From positions 1-64,000 of the forward strand of contig JADKKQ010000016.1 of the NCBI GenBank assembly GCA_016720425.1: a stretch of DNA of 64,000 nt, written 5' to 3'. A model generated the notes under the pieces. The model was not told the origin of the DNA, ran no database searches, and saw only the letters and a list, made by a program, of their open reading frames with translations. The number at the start of each line of letters is the position of its first letter. The stretch's first letter is position 1. This document shows positions 8,512 through 20,216 of the stretch, in pieces. The translations under genes were made by a program, and so were the position numbers. The DNA is from Betaproteobacteria bacterium (GTDB taxonomy: Bacteria > Pseudomonadota > Gammaproteobacteria > Burkholderiales > Casimicrobiaceae).

Positions 8512-9171
8512 ATGCGTCCCAACTTCGCGCTCGGGCCGATCGACTCGATCGCCCAGTACCTGCTCTACGTTTCGATCGTGGTCCTCGGTGTCGTGTTGCC
8601 GCTGCTGGTGCAGAAGTGGCGACAACGGCGGGAACGCTCCCGCCTGCTGGCCCACACGATCCGTGCGCTGCGCAACGAACTCAGCGCGAATCGCGAGCGG
8701 TTGCTCGTTTCGCGCGGCACTTTCGAGGTGCTAGGCAACGCGTTGAACGGCGACTACGAGCACTATCTGCGCCTCTGGCACGGCCTTCGCGATGCCGTCG
8801 ACCCACCGCTCGAGCCGTCGCCGCCCGAGGCGGAGGACCGGCTGATCACGCTGGCTTCGCTCTCGCGCACGGCTTGGGAAGTCGCGCAGCTGTCGAATGC
8901 GCTGCCCACGATCGCGCCGGACCAGCTGCGGGAACTCACCCGGGCCTACGTGCTGCAGACGGTGTTCGAGGACAGCCGGGGCCTGCTGCTCGAACACACG
9001 TTTCGCGCGGAAGCGCTGGACGCGCCGATCGACCTGCGGGATCTCCGGGCGGTCGAGTCGCGGCTGGGGTTGCTGGCGGTCTATCGCGCGGTGGTGCGCC
9101 ACCAGGCGGCGCTGCTGACCGCGCTCGTCGCCGCCTACGATTCGGCGCTTGCCGCGACCGCGGACGGCTGA
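8512..9171 (+). CDS. Membrane-anchored protein of unknown function
   Basis: 219 aa. One membrane segment near residues 13-32 (YLLYVSIVVLGVVLPLLVQ) is followed by a basic stretch KWRQRRERSR and a long, mostly helical cytoplasmic part. No enzymatic motif is recognised. The ATG was chosen because the upstream frame is Arg/Pro-rich non-coding-like sequence. It precedes the AmpG-like gene by about 90 bases but shows no clear operon link. Confidence 0.65.
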   Translation: MRPNFALGPIDSIAQYLLYVSIVVLGVVLPLLVQKWRQRRERSRLLAHTIRALRNELSANRERLLVSRGTFEVLGNALNGDYEHYLRLWHGLRDAVDPPLEPSPPEAEDRLITLASLSRTAWEVAQLSNALPTIAPDQLRELTRAYVLQTVFEDSRGLLLEHTFRAEALDAPIDLRDLRAVESRLGLLAVYRAVVRHQAALLTALVAAYDSALAATADG

Positions 9172-9252
9172 CGCCGACCTGCGGCGGACCGCGGCCGGCC
9201 GGATCGAGCCGCAGGTACGCCGCCCGTATCACGTCCGCATCCGCTCTCCCGC

Positions 9253-9258
9253 TACAAT
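9253..9258 (+). promoter_or_regulatory. Candidate -10 element very close to a start codon
   Basis: TACAAT ends 5 bases before the ATG of the AmpG-like gene. If used, transcription would begin at or beside the A of the ATG and give a leaderless message. No good -35 is visible. Confidence 0.3.
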
Positions 9259-9263
9259 CCGGC

Positions 9264-10562
9264 ATGACCGACGCCAGCGTTGCCGCCGTGCCCAAGCCCC
9301 CGACGTGGCGCGATGCGCTCTTCAACCGGCGGATGCTGATCTGCATCTTCACCGGTTTCTCGTCGGGCCTGCCGCTCTACCTGCTGATCAACCTGCTGCC
9401 CGCGTGGCTGCGTTCCGAGCAGGTCGACCTGAAGGCGATCGGGCTCTTCGCGCTGATCCAGCTGCCCTACACCTGGAAATTCCTCTGGTCGCCGCTGATG
9501 GATCGCTACGCGCTGCCGCTGCTCGGGCGCCGGCGGGGGTGGATGCTGGTCACGCAGTTGCTGCTGCTGCTGTCGATCCCGCTGTTCGGGTACTTCAACC
9601 CCCGCCTCGACATCTGGACGATCGCCTACCTCGCCACCGCGGTCGCGCTGTTCAGTGCCAGCCAGGACATCGTGCTCGACGCGTTCCGGCGCGAGATCCT
9701 GCCCGATGTCGAGCTCGGCCTGGGCAACGCCATCCACGTCAACGCCTACCGGATCTCGAGCCTCGTCCCGGGCGCGCTGTCGCTGATCCTTGCCGACCAC
9801 CTGCCGTGGTCGAGCGTGTTCTGGGTCACCGCGCTGTTCATGCTGCCCGGGCTGCTGCTGACGCTCGCGGCCGACGAGCCGCGGCTCTCCCGCCACGGCC
9901 CGAAGACGCTGCGGGAGGCCGTGGTCGAGCCGTTCCGCGAGTTCATCCGCCGCGGCGGCTGGCGCCAGGCGGGACTGATCCTGCTGTTCATCTTTCTCTA
10001 CAAGCTGGGGGACAGCATGGCGACGGCGCTGGCGACGCCGTTCTATCTCGACATGGGCTTCACCAAGTCCGAGATCGGGATCATCGCCAAGAACGCCGGC
10101 CTGTGGGCCAGTGTGATCGGCGGCATGCTGGGCGGGCTGTGGATGCTGCGGATCGGCATCAACCGCGGGCTGTGGCTGTTCGGCGTCGTCCAGGTGGTCT
10201 CGATCCTCGGCTTCGCCTGGCTCGCCTGGGAGGCCCGCCCCGACAAGCTGCTGCTGGCCGGGGTCATCGCCTTCGAGGCGCTGGGCGTGGGCCTGGGCAC
10301 CGCGGCGTTCATCGCGTTCATCGCCCGGGCGACGGACCCCCGCTACACGGCGACGCAGTTCGCGCTGTTCACGAGCCTCGCCGCGGTGCCGCGGACCCTC
10401 GTCAATGCCTCGACCGGCTGGGTCGTCGAGCAGACCGGCTGGTTCGCGTTCTTCCTCATCTGCACCGTATTGGCGCTGCCGGGCATGGCACTACTCTTGC
10501 GTGTCGCTCCCTGGCACGAGCCGCCGCGATCCCCGCCGGCGGTCGGGGAAAGGAAGTCATGA
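9264..10562 (+). CDS. AmpG-like major facilitator transporter
   Basis: 432 aa with about 12 membrane segments. The N-terminus (TGFSSGLPLYLLINLLPAWL, then LPYTWKFLWSPLMDR) and the ASQDIVLDAFRRE segment are typical of the AmpG permease group, which imports anhydro-muropeptides for cell-wall recycling in gammaproteobacteria. No ampC or ampR gene is near. Substrate is inferred from family only. The stop overlaps the ATG of the following methyltransferase gene (ATGA), so the two are co-translated. Confidence 0.85.
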   Translation: MTDASVAAVPKPPTWRDALFNRRMLICIFTGFSSGLPLYLLINLLPAWLRSEQVDLKAIGLFALIQLPYTWKFLWSPLMDRYALPLLGRRRGWMLVTQLLLLLSIPLFGYFNPRLDIWTIAYLATAVALFSASQDIVLDAFRREILPDVELGLGNAIHVNAYRISSLVPGALSLILADHLPWSSVFWVTALFMLPGLLLTLAADEPRLSRHGPKTLREAVVEPFREFIRRGGWRQAGLILLFIFLYKLGDSMATALATPFYLDMGFTKSEIGIIAKNAGLWASVIGGMLGGLWMLRIGINRGLWLFGVVQVVSILGFAWLAWEARPDKLLLAGVIAFEALGVGLGTAAFIAFIARATDPRYTATQFALFTSLAAVPRTLVNASTGWVVEQTGWFAFFLICTVLALPGMALLLRVAPWHEPPRSPPAVGERKS

Positions 10563-11317
10563 ACCGGCAGAAATTCAGCGCCATCGCCCATCGCGACCAC
10601 GACTACTGCAATCCGGTCGCCGCGACGAAGATCGAGCGCCTGCTCGACCTCCTGCCGCTGGAAGCCAATTCCCGCGTGCTGGACCTGGGCTGCGGCCGCG
10701 GCGAGCTCGCGCTGCGCATCATCGAGCGCTTCGGCGCCTCGGTCATTGCCGTCGACAACTCCTCGCCCATGCTGGACGCGGCGCGCGAGCGCGCCGAGTG
10801 GACCGGGGCGCTGGGCAGGCTCCATCTCGACGACGTCGACATCGCCCGCTACGAGGCCGATCCCGAGACCTTCCACCTCACCGTCATGATCGGCGCCGGC
10901 GGCATCGGCGGCGGGATGCCGGCGATCTGCGCCAAGCTCAAGGGCTGGACGCGGGGCAGCGGCTACGTGCTGGTCGGCGAAGGCTACTGGAAGCAGAAGC
11001 CGCCGCCCGGCTATCTCGCTTTGCTGGGCGGCGCCGAGGCGCAGTACCTCGATCATCGCGGCAACGTCCAGGCCGGGATCGACGCCGGGCTGATTCCGAT
11101 GCACGCCGTCACCGCGTCGGTGGACGAATGGGACGAGTACGAGTGGAAGTTCAGCCGGTCGATCGAGGCCTACGCCCGCGAACAGCCGGAAGACCCGGAC
11201 GTGCCGGCGATGCTGGAGCGCAGCCGCAAGTGGCGCGACGCCTACCTGCGCTGGGGCCGGGACACGCTGGGCTTCGGCGTCTACCTCTTCGCCCGGCCGG
11301 GAACCCGCACGCGCTGA
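10559..11317 (+). CDS. SAM-dependent class I methyltransferase
   Basis: 252 aa. The SAM-binding motif VLDLGCGRGELALR lies near residue 40, with the acidic second strand VIAVDNSS about 20 residues later. The middle part has an unusual Gly-rich stretch, IGAGGIGGGMP, at the place of motif IV. The substrate is unknown. Overlap with the AmpG-like transporter gene suggests a linked role, perhaps on a transported compound, but that is inference. Confidence 0.85.
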   Translation: MNRQKFSAIAHRDHDYCNPVAATKIERLLDLLPLEANSRVLDLGCGRGELALRIIERFGASVIAVDNSSPMLDAARERAEWTGALGRLHLDDVDIARYEADPETFHLTVMIGAGGIGGGMPAICAKLKGWTRGSGYVLVGEGYWKQKPPPGYLALLGGAEAQYLDHRGNVQAGIDAGLIPMHAVTASVDEWDEYEWKFSRSIEAYAREQPEDPDVPAMLERSRKWRDAYLRWGRDTLGFGVYLFARPGTRTR

Positions 11318-13252
<1,935 letters not shown>

Positions 13253-13336
13253 CAGAGACGGAGTGGCGAAGGCGGGCGCCGGGCGGCGCTGTGGCACGGA
13301 TCAGGGGCGAGCGGGCAGGCCCGGTCCGCGTTGGGC

Positions 13337-14113
13337 TCATCGCAGATCGAAGTCGTAGTCGACGATCAGCGGCGCGTGATCGCTGAACCGGCGCTGGGTG
13401 TAGATCCGGGTCGCCGTCGCGGTGGCGGCGAGACCCGGCGTGGCGATCTGGTAGTCGATGCGCCAGCCGACGTTGTTCGCCCAGGCTTGCCCGCGATTCG
13501 ACCACCAGGTGTATTGCCCCGGCCGGGGATCGAGGCGGCGGAAGACGTCGACGAAGCCCAGCTCGTCGAACACCCGGGTCAGCCATGCGCGCTCCTCGGG
13601 CAGGAAGCCGGAGTTCTTCTGGTTGCTGCGCCAGTTCCTGAGGTCGATCGGCTGGTGCGCGATGTTCCAGTCGCCGCAGAGCAGGATCTCGCGCCCGCTG
13701 GCGCGCAGCTGCGCGAGATGCGGCAGGAAGGCGGCCAGAAAGCGGAACTTGGACGCCTGGCGGTGCGGCCCGCTCGACCCCGAGGGCAGGTACAGGCAGA
13801 CGATGGTGACGTGCTCGAAATGCGCCTCGAGGTAGCGGCCCTCCGCATCGAACTCGGGGACGCCGAAGCCGGAGGCGAAGCGCGGCTTGGTCCGCGCGTA
13901 GAGCCCCACGCCGCTGTAGCCTTTCCTTGCCGCCGGAAAGAACGCCGCGTGCGATCGCCGCGGCGCGCGCAGGGCGCGCGGGACGTCGTCGGCGTCGGCC
14001 TTGATCTCCTGCACGCAGACGACGTCCCAGGGATCGGTGCGCGCGAGCCAGTGGGCGAGTCCCTTGCGCTCGGCGGAGCGGATGCCGTTGACGTTGAGGG
14101 TGATCACGCGCAT
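13337..14113 (-). CDS. xth: Exodeoxyribonuclease III (AP endonuclease)
   Basis: 258 aa of the exonuclease III/endonuclease-exonuclease-phosphatase fold. Repairs abasic sites and trims 3' ends. Catalytic motifs: ITLNVNGIRS at the N-terminus, VQEIKA (metal-binding Glu), LCGDWNIAH, WWSNRG...VGWRIDY and the final SDHAPLIVDY with the catalytic Asp-His. The ATG giving MRVITLNVNG is preferred; the frame upstream is Arg-rich. Divergent from pyrE, as is common in betaproteobacteria. Confidence 0.95.
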   Translation of the reverse strand: MRVITLNVNGIRSAERKGLAHWLARTDPWDVVCVQEIKADADDVPRALRAPRRSHAAFFPAARKGYSGVGLYARTKPRFASGFGVPEFDAEGRYLEAHFEHVTIVCLYLPSGSSGPHRQASKFRFLAAFLPHLAQLRASGREILLCGDWNIAHQPIDLRNWRSNQKNSGFLPEERAWLTRVFDELGFVDVFRRLDPRPGQYTWWSNRGQAWANNVGWRIDYQIATPGLAATATATRIYTQRRFSDHAPLIVDYDFDLR

Positions 14114-14247
14114 GGACTGCTTCGCCGCGCGAGTGTCGCGGCCCGCACCGAAACCCGCGATTTTACACGCTGCTGCCGGGGCGCCGGAGGGTCGGTGCCG
14201 CGCCGCGACCGGTGGCAGCGTCACGGGCCGGGCCGGATCGCCGGCGC

Positions 14248-14253
14248 TATACT
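14248..14253 (+). promoter_or_regulatory. Candidate -10 element of pyrE
   Basis: TATACT, 30 bases before the pyrE ATG. This is the spacing expected for a normal short leader. No convincing -35. Confidence 0.35.
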
Positions 14254-14283
14254 GGGCGCGATTTTGTCGACGCAGGGCCCGTG

Positions 14284-14931
14284 ATGACCGACTTTCGGCA
14301 GCAGTTTCTCGCCTTCGCCCTGGCACGTGATGTGCTCAGGTTCGGGGAGTTCGTCACCAAGGCGGGGCGCAGGACACCCTATTTCTTCAACGCGGGATTG
14401 TTCAACGACGGCGCCAGCCTGCGCGAGCTCGGGCAGTTCTATGCCCAGGCGTTGCTGGCTTCGCGGGTTGCCTGCGATCAGCTGTTCGGACCGGCGTACA
14501 AGGGCATCACCCTGGCCGCCGCGACGGCGATCGCGCTGGCCGAAAAGGGGCACAATTTGCCGTTCAGTTTCAACCGCAAGGAGGCGAAGGATCACGGCGA
14601 GGGCGGAACGATCGTCGGCGCGAAGCTCGGTGGCCGGGTGATGATCGTCGACGACGTCATCACCGACGGCGGCGCGAAGCGCGAGGCGATCGACCTCATT
14701 CGCGCGCAAGGTGCCGAGCCCGCCGGCGTCCTGATCGCGTTCGATCGCATGGAGCGGGGTCGCGGCGAGTTGTCCGCGGTGCAGGAGCTCTCCCGCGACT
14801 ACGGTCTGCCGGTCATCGCCATCGCGACGCTGGACGATCTGCTGCGCTTCCTCGCCGGGGAGCCCCGGCTGGCGGGGCACGTCGCCGCGGTCGAAGCCTA
14901 CCGCGCGGCCTACGGGGCGGCCGGCGGGTGA
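14284..14931 (+). CDS. pyrE: Orotate phosphoribosyltransferase
   Basis: 215 aa. Converts orotate and PRPP to orotidine 5'-phosphate in pyrimidine synthesis. The N-terminal TKAGRRTPYFFNAGLF, the GPAYKGI motif, the flexible loop RKEAKDHGEGG and the PRPP-binding motif MIVDDVITDGG are all intact. The second of two possible codons (GTG-ATG) is used. A downstream DUF4124 gene follows in the same direction. Confidence 0.96.
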   Translation: MTDFRQQFLAFALARDVLRFGEFVTKAGRRTPYFFNAGLFNDGASLRELGQFYAQALLASRVACDQLFGPAYKGITLAAATAIALAEKGHNLPFSFNRKEAKDHGEGGTIVGAKLGGRVMIVDDVITDGGAKREAIDLIRAQGAEPAGVLIAFDRMERGRGELSAVQELSRDYGLPVIAIATLDDLLRFLAGEPRLAGHVAAVEAYRAAYGAAGG

Positions 14932-15017
14932 GAGCGGGTGACGATTCGCCCGCCGGGAACGCCCATGAAGGGCGATCGGCGTGGCGCCGGGCAGGGTTGA
15001 CGCGAGGAGCACGGGAA

Positions 15018-15767
15018 TTGCGCTGGGCGAGACATCCTGACGAGGGCAACGGAACGGGTCCGGGCGGACAGGCGTCCCTCGGCGCCGTGGTGCCGGCGGC
15101 GCTGCCGGCGCTGCTGCTTGCGGCGAGCCTGTCGTGGTTGCCCTGTGCCACGGCGACGACGTACAAGTGGGTCGACGACAAAGGCGTCGTTCACTACAGC
15201 GACAAGGTGCCACCCGAGGTGGTCAACAAGGGCAGCCAGGAGTTGACCAAGGAAGGCATCACGCTGCGCAAGACCGAGCCCTTGCCCACGGCGGAACAGC
15301 GCAAGGCACGCGAGGCCGAAGACGAGCGCCGGCGCCAGCTCGCCAAGTTGCAGGACGAGGCCGGACGCCGCGACCGCGCGCTGCTCGCGTCGTACACCAG
15401 CGAGCGCGAGATCGACCTCTCCCGGCAGCGCTCGCTGGCGACCATCGAGGCGGTGATCGAGTCGGCGCAGCATTACAGCGACCAGTTGACCCGCCGCAAG
15501 GTCGACGTCGAGGCGCGGCGCGCGGGATACCGGGACAAGCCGGTGCCCGCGGTGCTCGAGCGCGACTACGAGGGCATTCAGGCCGAACTCGCCAAGCAGG
15601 CCGAGCTCATCCGCCAGAAACGCGCCGAATGGAACGCCACCGCGGCGCGCTACGATGCCGAGCGCGCCCGCTGGCGCGAGCTGTCCGGTCTCGACAAGCC
15701 GCGCGCCGCCGCGCCGTCGCCGGCGACGGCCCCCGTCCCGGTCAAGTCGGCCGCACCCGCCCGCTGA
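15018..15767 (+). CDS. Exported DUF4124 protein with coiled coil
   Basis: About 249 aa. After a hydrophobic export signal (VVPAALPALLLAASLSWLPCATA) comes the DUF4124 motif YKWVDDKGVVHYSD, a small beta domain found in periplasmic proteins. The remainder is a long Glu/Arg/Lys-rich coiled coil ending in a Pro/Ala-rich tail. I favour the TTG at 15018 because GAGGAG lies 8 bases upstream. A GTG at 14928 overlapping the pyrE stop would add 30 residues, and a GTG at 15087 would give a bare signal peptide. Function unknown; likely periplasmic. Confidence 0.7.
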   Translation: MRWARHPDEGNGTGPGGQASLGAVVPAALPALLLAASLSWLPCATATTYKWVDDKGVVHYSDKVPPEVVNKGSQELTKEGITLRKTEPLPTAEQRKAREAEDERRRQLAKLQDEAGRRDRALLASYTSEREIDLSRQRSLATIEAVIESAQHYSDQLTRRKVDVEARRAGYRDKPVPAVLERDYEGIQAELAKQAELIRQKRAEWNATAARYDAERARWRELSGLDKPRAAAPSPATAPVPVKSAAPAR

Positions 15768-15882
15768 TCGGACGCGCGCCCGGGGCCCGCCGCCGCATGG
15801 CGTGCCGCGGGAAAATCCGTACCCGCAGGCCCGTCGGCTGCGATAATCGCGGTCCCCTCCCGCGTCTTTCGAAAAACCGGCC

Positions 15883-17547
<1,665 letters not shown>

Positions 17548-17790
17548 CCGCCCCGGCGCGCCGAACGCGGGTATTCGCCGCTCCGTTGAGCTGCCGCAAG
17601 GCCGGTGGCGGGGCAAGTCCCTGCGATGGAAGCGCGGGTCGCCAGCGGGTGAACACCCGGGGCGGGGGCTTTTTGCCATAATCGCGCGACGGGCAGCGGG
17701 CGGACCGTCGCCGGCGGGGTGCCCGGAAACGATGGCGGCGCGCCGGCCTGTCCCGCCGCCGGAGCCCCGGCACAGCGGTGAGGAGGGACG

Positions 17791-18123
17791 ATGAAAGAAC
17801 AAGAAATGGATGCCGCCCACGAATGGTGGGCGAAGAAGTTCAACGACATCGACACCGAGATCGCGGGCCTGGCGACGATCTGCGAGGTCCACATCTTCAG
17901 CCGCGGCGTGATCGAGCGCGTGCTCCACAACGACGCCACGGTGTGCGGCAATCCCAACCCCGCGGCCTTCGCCAAGCTGCGTTCGCTGCTGATGATGCAC
18001 TACACGGTGCGCGCCGACGCCGTCGAGCACCTCGGCAACGACGACACCGCGGCGCTGGTGGAGGAGATCGTCAACAACCTGCGCGAGCGGATCGGCCTGC
18101 GCCGCAGGCACGGCGCCTACTGA
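17791..18123 (+). CDS. Small soluble protein of unknown function
   Basis: 110 aa, acidic and apparently all-helical. It contains a conserved-looking core: SRGVIERVLHNDATVCGNP, then KLRSLLMMHY and LVEEIVNNLRERIG. GAGGAGGG just upstream supports the start. The 243 bases before it hold a GGGT/ACCC hairpin and a T-run near 17646-17674 that may end ettA transcription. No domain is recognised, and the potassium-channel gene follows after 10 bases, so they may share a transcript. Confidence 0.75.
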   Translation: MKEQEMDAAHEWWAKKFNDIDTEIAGLATICEVHIFSRGVIERVLHNDATVCGNPNPAAFAKLRSLLMMHYTVRADAVEHLGNDDTAALVEEIVNNLRERIGLRRRHGAY

Positions 18124-18133
18124 CATCCGCAAC

Positions 18134-19048
18134 ATGGAAATGCCGTCGACGATGCTTTCCAGCGCCTCGGCATCGCACGGGACGACACCGGCCGGCCGCG
18201 TCGGCGAGTCTTTCGGCCGGCCGCTGGCCGGCTGGCGGCTGCGCCTCTACACGATCATCTTCGAGGCCGACACGCCCGCCGGGCGCTGGTTCGACATCCT
18301 GCTGATCGTGGCGATCGTCGTTTCGGTGGGCGCGGTCGTCGCCGAGAGCGTCGAGGCGGTCGAACGGCGCCACGGCGCCACGCTGCTGGCGCTGGAGTGG
18401 TTCTTCACCGTGCTGTTCACCGTCGAATACCTGCTGCGGCTCGCCTGCGTCCGGCATCCGCTGCGCTACGCGCGGAGCTTCTTCGGCGTCGTCGACCTGC
18501 TGTCGATCCTGCCGACCTACGTCGGCCTGCTGTTTCCGGGTGCGCACTTCCTGCTCGACGTCCGCGTGCTGCGGCTGCTGCGGATCTTCCGGATCCTGAA
18601 GCTCGTCGCCTACGTCGGCGAGTATCGCGCGCTCGGCCACGCGCTGGCGGCGAGCCGGCGCAAGATCCTCGTGTTCCTGTCGATCGTGCTGATGCTGGTG
18701 CTGGTGATGGGGACGCTGATGTACGTGGTCGAGGGCCCGGAAAACGGCTACACGAGCATCCCGGTGTCCGTCTACTGGGCGATCGTCACCATGACCACGG
18801 TCGGTTACGGCGACATCGCGCCCAAGACCGACATCGGTCGCGTGATCGCGTCGCTGATGATGCTGCTCGGCTGGGGGATCCTCGCCGTGCCCACCGGCAT
18901 CGTCAGCGCCGAGATGACGGCGCTGCGCTTCGCCCGCGGGCACCCGACCACGCGCACCTGCCACGCCTGCCTGACCGAGGGCCACGAGCCGAACGCCAGG
19001 TTCTGCAAGGACTGCGGCGCCACGCTGCCGCCGTATCGGCAGGGCTGA
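18134..19048 (+). CDS. Voltage-gated potassium channel-like protein with zinc ribbon
   Basis: 304 aa. Six membrane segments in the Kv pattern: an S4-like helix RVLRLLRIFRILKL with regularly spaced Arg near residue 145, the pore helix and selectivity filter TMTTVGYGD near residue 220, and a final S6. The cytoplasmic C-terminus ends in two Cys pairs, CHAC and CKDC, which make a short zinc ribbon. Family fit is strong for a potassium channel of the inner membrane. The role of the zinc ribbon is unknown; it may be regulatory or help assembly. Confidence 0.88.
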   Translation: MEMPSTMLSSASASHGTTPAGRVGESFGRPLAGWRLRLYTIIFEADTPAGRWFDILLIVAIVVSVGAVVAESVEAVERRHGATLLALEWFFTVLFTVEYLLRLACVRHPLRYARSFFGVVDLLSILPTYVGLLFPGAHFLLDVRVLRLLRIFRILKLVAYVGEYRALGHALAASRRKILVFLSIVLMLVLVMGTLMYVVEGPENGYTSIPVSVYWAIVTMTTVGYGDIAPKTDIGRVIASLMMLLGWGILAVPTGIVSAEMTALRFARGHPTTRTCHACLTEGHEPNARFCKDCGATLPPYRQG

Positions 19049-19124
19049 TCGCTGCGGGCCCGCACCTTGAACGCTCCGCCGCGAGGTCGCCGATGACGCC
19101 ACGAGCGGGACGCCCCGCCCCCCG

Positions 19125-19604
19125 ATGACGGCCGTCCTCTGGGCGCTCGCGCTGGCGCTGATCGCCATCGGCGTCGTCGGCACGGTGCTGCCGGCGCTGC
19201 CCGGTGCGGTGCTGGTCTTCGGCGGCATCGCGCTCGCGGCCTGGATCGACGGCTTCGCGCGCATCTCGGGACTGACGCTCGGCGTGCTCGCCGTGCTGAC
19301 GCTGCTGGCCTGGGGCGTGGACTTCGTCGCCGGCGCGCTGGGCGCCAAGCGGGCGGGTGCGAGCACCTGGGCGCTGGTGGGCGCGGCGCTGGGCACGCTG
19401 GCCGGCGTGTTCACCGGCTTATGGGGGCTGCTGTTCATGCCGCTCGCCGGCGCCGCGATCGGCGAGTACGTGGCGCAGCGCGACCTCCATCGCGCCGGAC
19501 GCGTCGGGGTCGCCACCTGGATCGGGATGCTGCTGGGCACCGCGGCGAAGGTCGCGATCGTGTTCGCGATGGTCGGCGTGTTCGTCGCGGCGCTGGTGTT
19601 TTGA
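19125..19604 (+). CDS. DUF456 membrane protein
   Basis: 159 aa, mostly membrane helices rich in Ala, Gly and Leu. The opening IGVVGTVLPALPGAVLVFGG and the later Gly-rich LGTLAGVFTGLWGLLFMPLAGAAIGEY in family order match DUF456. These inner-membrane proteins have no established function. It follows the channel gene by about 75 bases in the same direction. Confidence 0.82.
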   Translation: MTAVLWALALALIAIGVVGTVLPALPGAVLVFGGIALAAWIDGFARISGLTLGVLAVLTLLAWGVDFVAGALGAKRAGASTWALVGAALGTLAGVFTGLWGLLFMPLAGAAIGEYVAQRDLHRAGRVGVATWIGMLLGTAAKVAIVFAMVGVFVAALVF

Positions 19605-20216
19605 CGCGCGGTTCCGGCGGTTCCGGGGAGCTCCCCAGCGCCTGCGCGTCGGTAAACGGAGGCGAGCGTCACCGGAGCGCGCGGGCTGTCGCCAAGGGGC
19701 TGAGCCTGCATAGGGCCGCCCCCAAGATGCCGCCCGCCCAACAGGATAGGCATGTGTGACGCGAGAAGGCAGGTCGGAGGGTCGGGGCGTCCTTGGGACG
19801 CCACTCAGCAGCAAGCGGCGCAGGCCGGCATCGCCCCAAGATCCAAGGCAGGGCAGCCAGCGACCACGAGAGGCTGGGCCGCGCGGGGCGGGGGGGCGCG
19901 GGGGGGAGCTCGGGATCGGGCGGGCGAGGGGGGCGGCCAGACGCGGGGGGTGACGAGGTTCTGGCCGACGATCGCCAGCAGACGGCAGGCAGTCCCAGGC
20001 CCCTGCCGGCAGGCGGCGGCCAGCGCCGAACCCAGACGCGAAACACAGCACGCGCGGGCGGTCGAGAACGTGAGGTCGACCGCACCCAGCGCGCAGCCCG
20101 GCGAGGCCAGCGAAGCGCGCCCGGGGATTGGCGGCCGAGCCAGGAACGAGCGCGTTGGCTGTCCCGCCCATCGTCAGAGCGCGGGCGAGCGTAGCAGTTG
20201 TCACGCAAGGACAGCG
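19605..20216 (-). other. Gene-free region with strong inverted repeats and G-runs
   Basis: 612 bases with no convincing gene on either strand. Visible structures are a perfect hairpin GGCGTCC/GGACGCC at 19786-19802 and an enclosing pair GATGCCG (19726-19732) with CGGCATC (19826-19832). The block CCCCAAGAT occurs twice, flanking the structure. A G-rich tract at about 19890-19935 on the plus strand has several runs of four to seven G. It lies downstream of both gatB and the DUF456 gene, so part of it must terminate two convergent transcripts. It could also encode a structured RNA; I could not match it to rnpB, 6S or tmRNA. Confidence 0.4.

Noticed and set aside
17646..17674. Hairpin with T-run after ettA as a clear terminator
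   Set aside because: The GGGT/ACCC stem is short and about 10 bases from the T-run; kept only as a remark in the downstream gene entry.
19419..20204. Minus-strand frame of 261 codons in the gap after gatB
   Set aside because: Arg/Pro/Gly-rich throughout, and it runs antisense into the DUF456 gene. I treat the region as non-coding.
19605..20216. RNase P RNA, 6S RNA or tmRNA in the gatB downstream gap
   Set aside because: I compared the conserved motifs of each by eye; only short chance resemblances to 6S were found.
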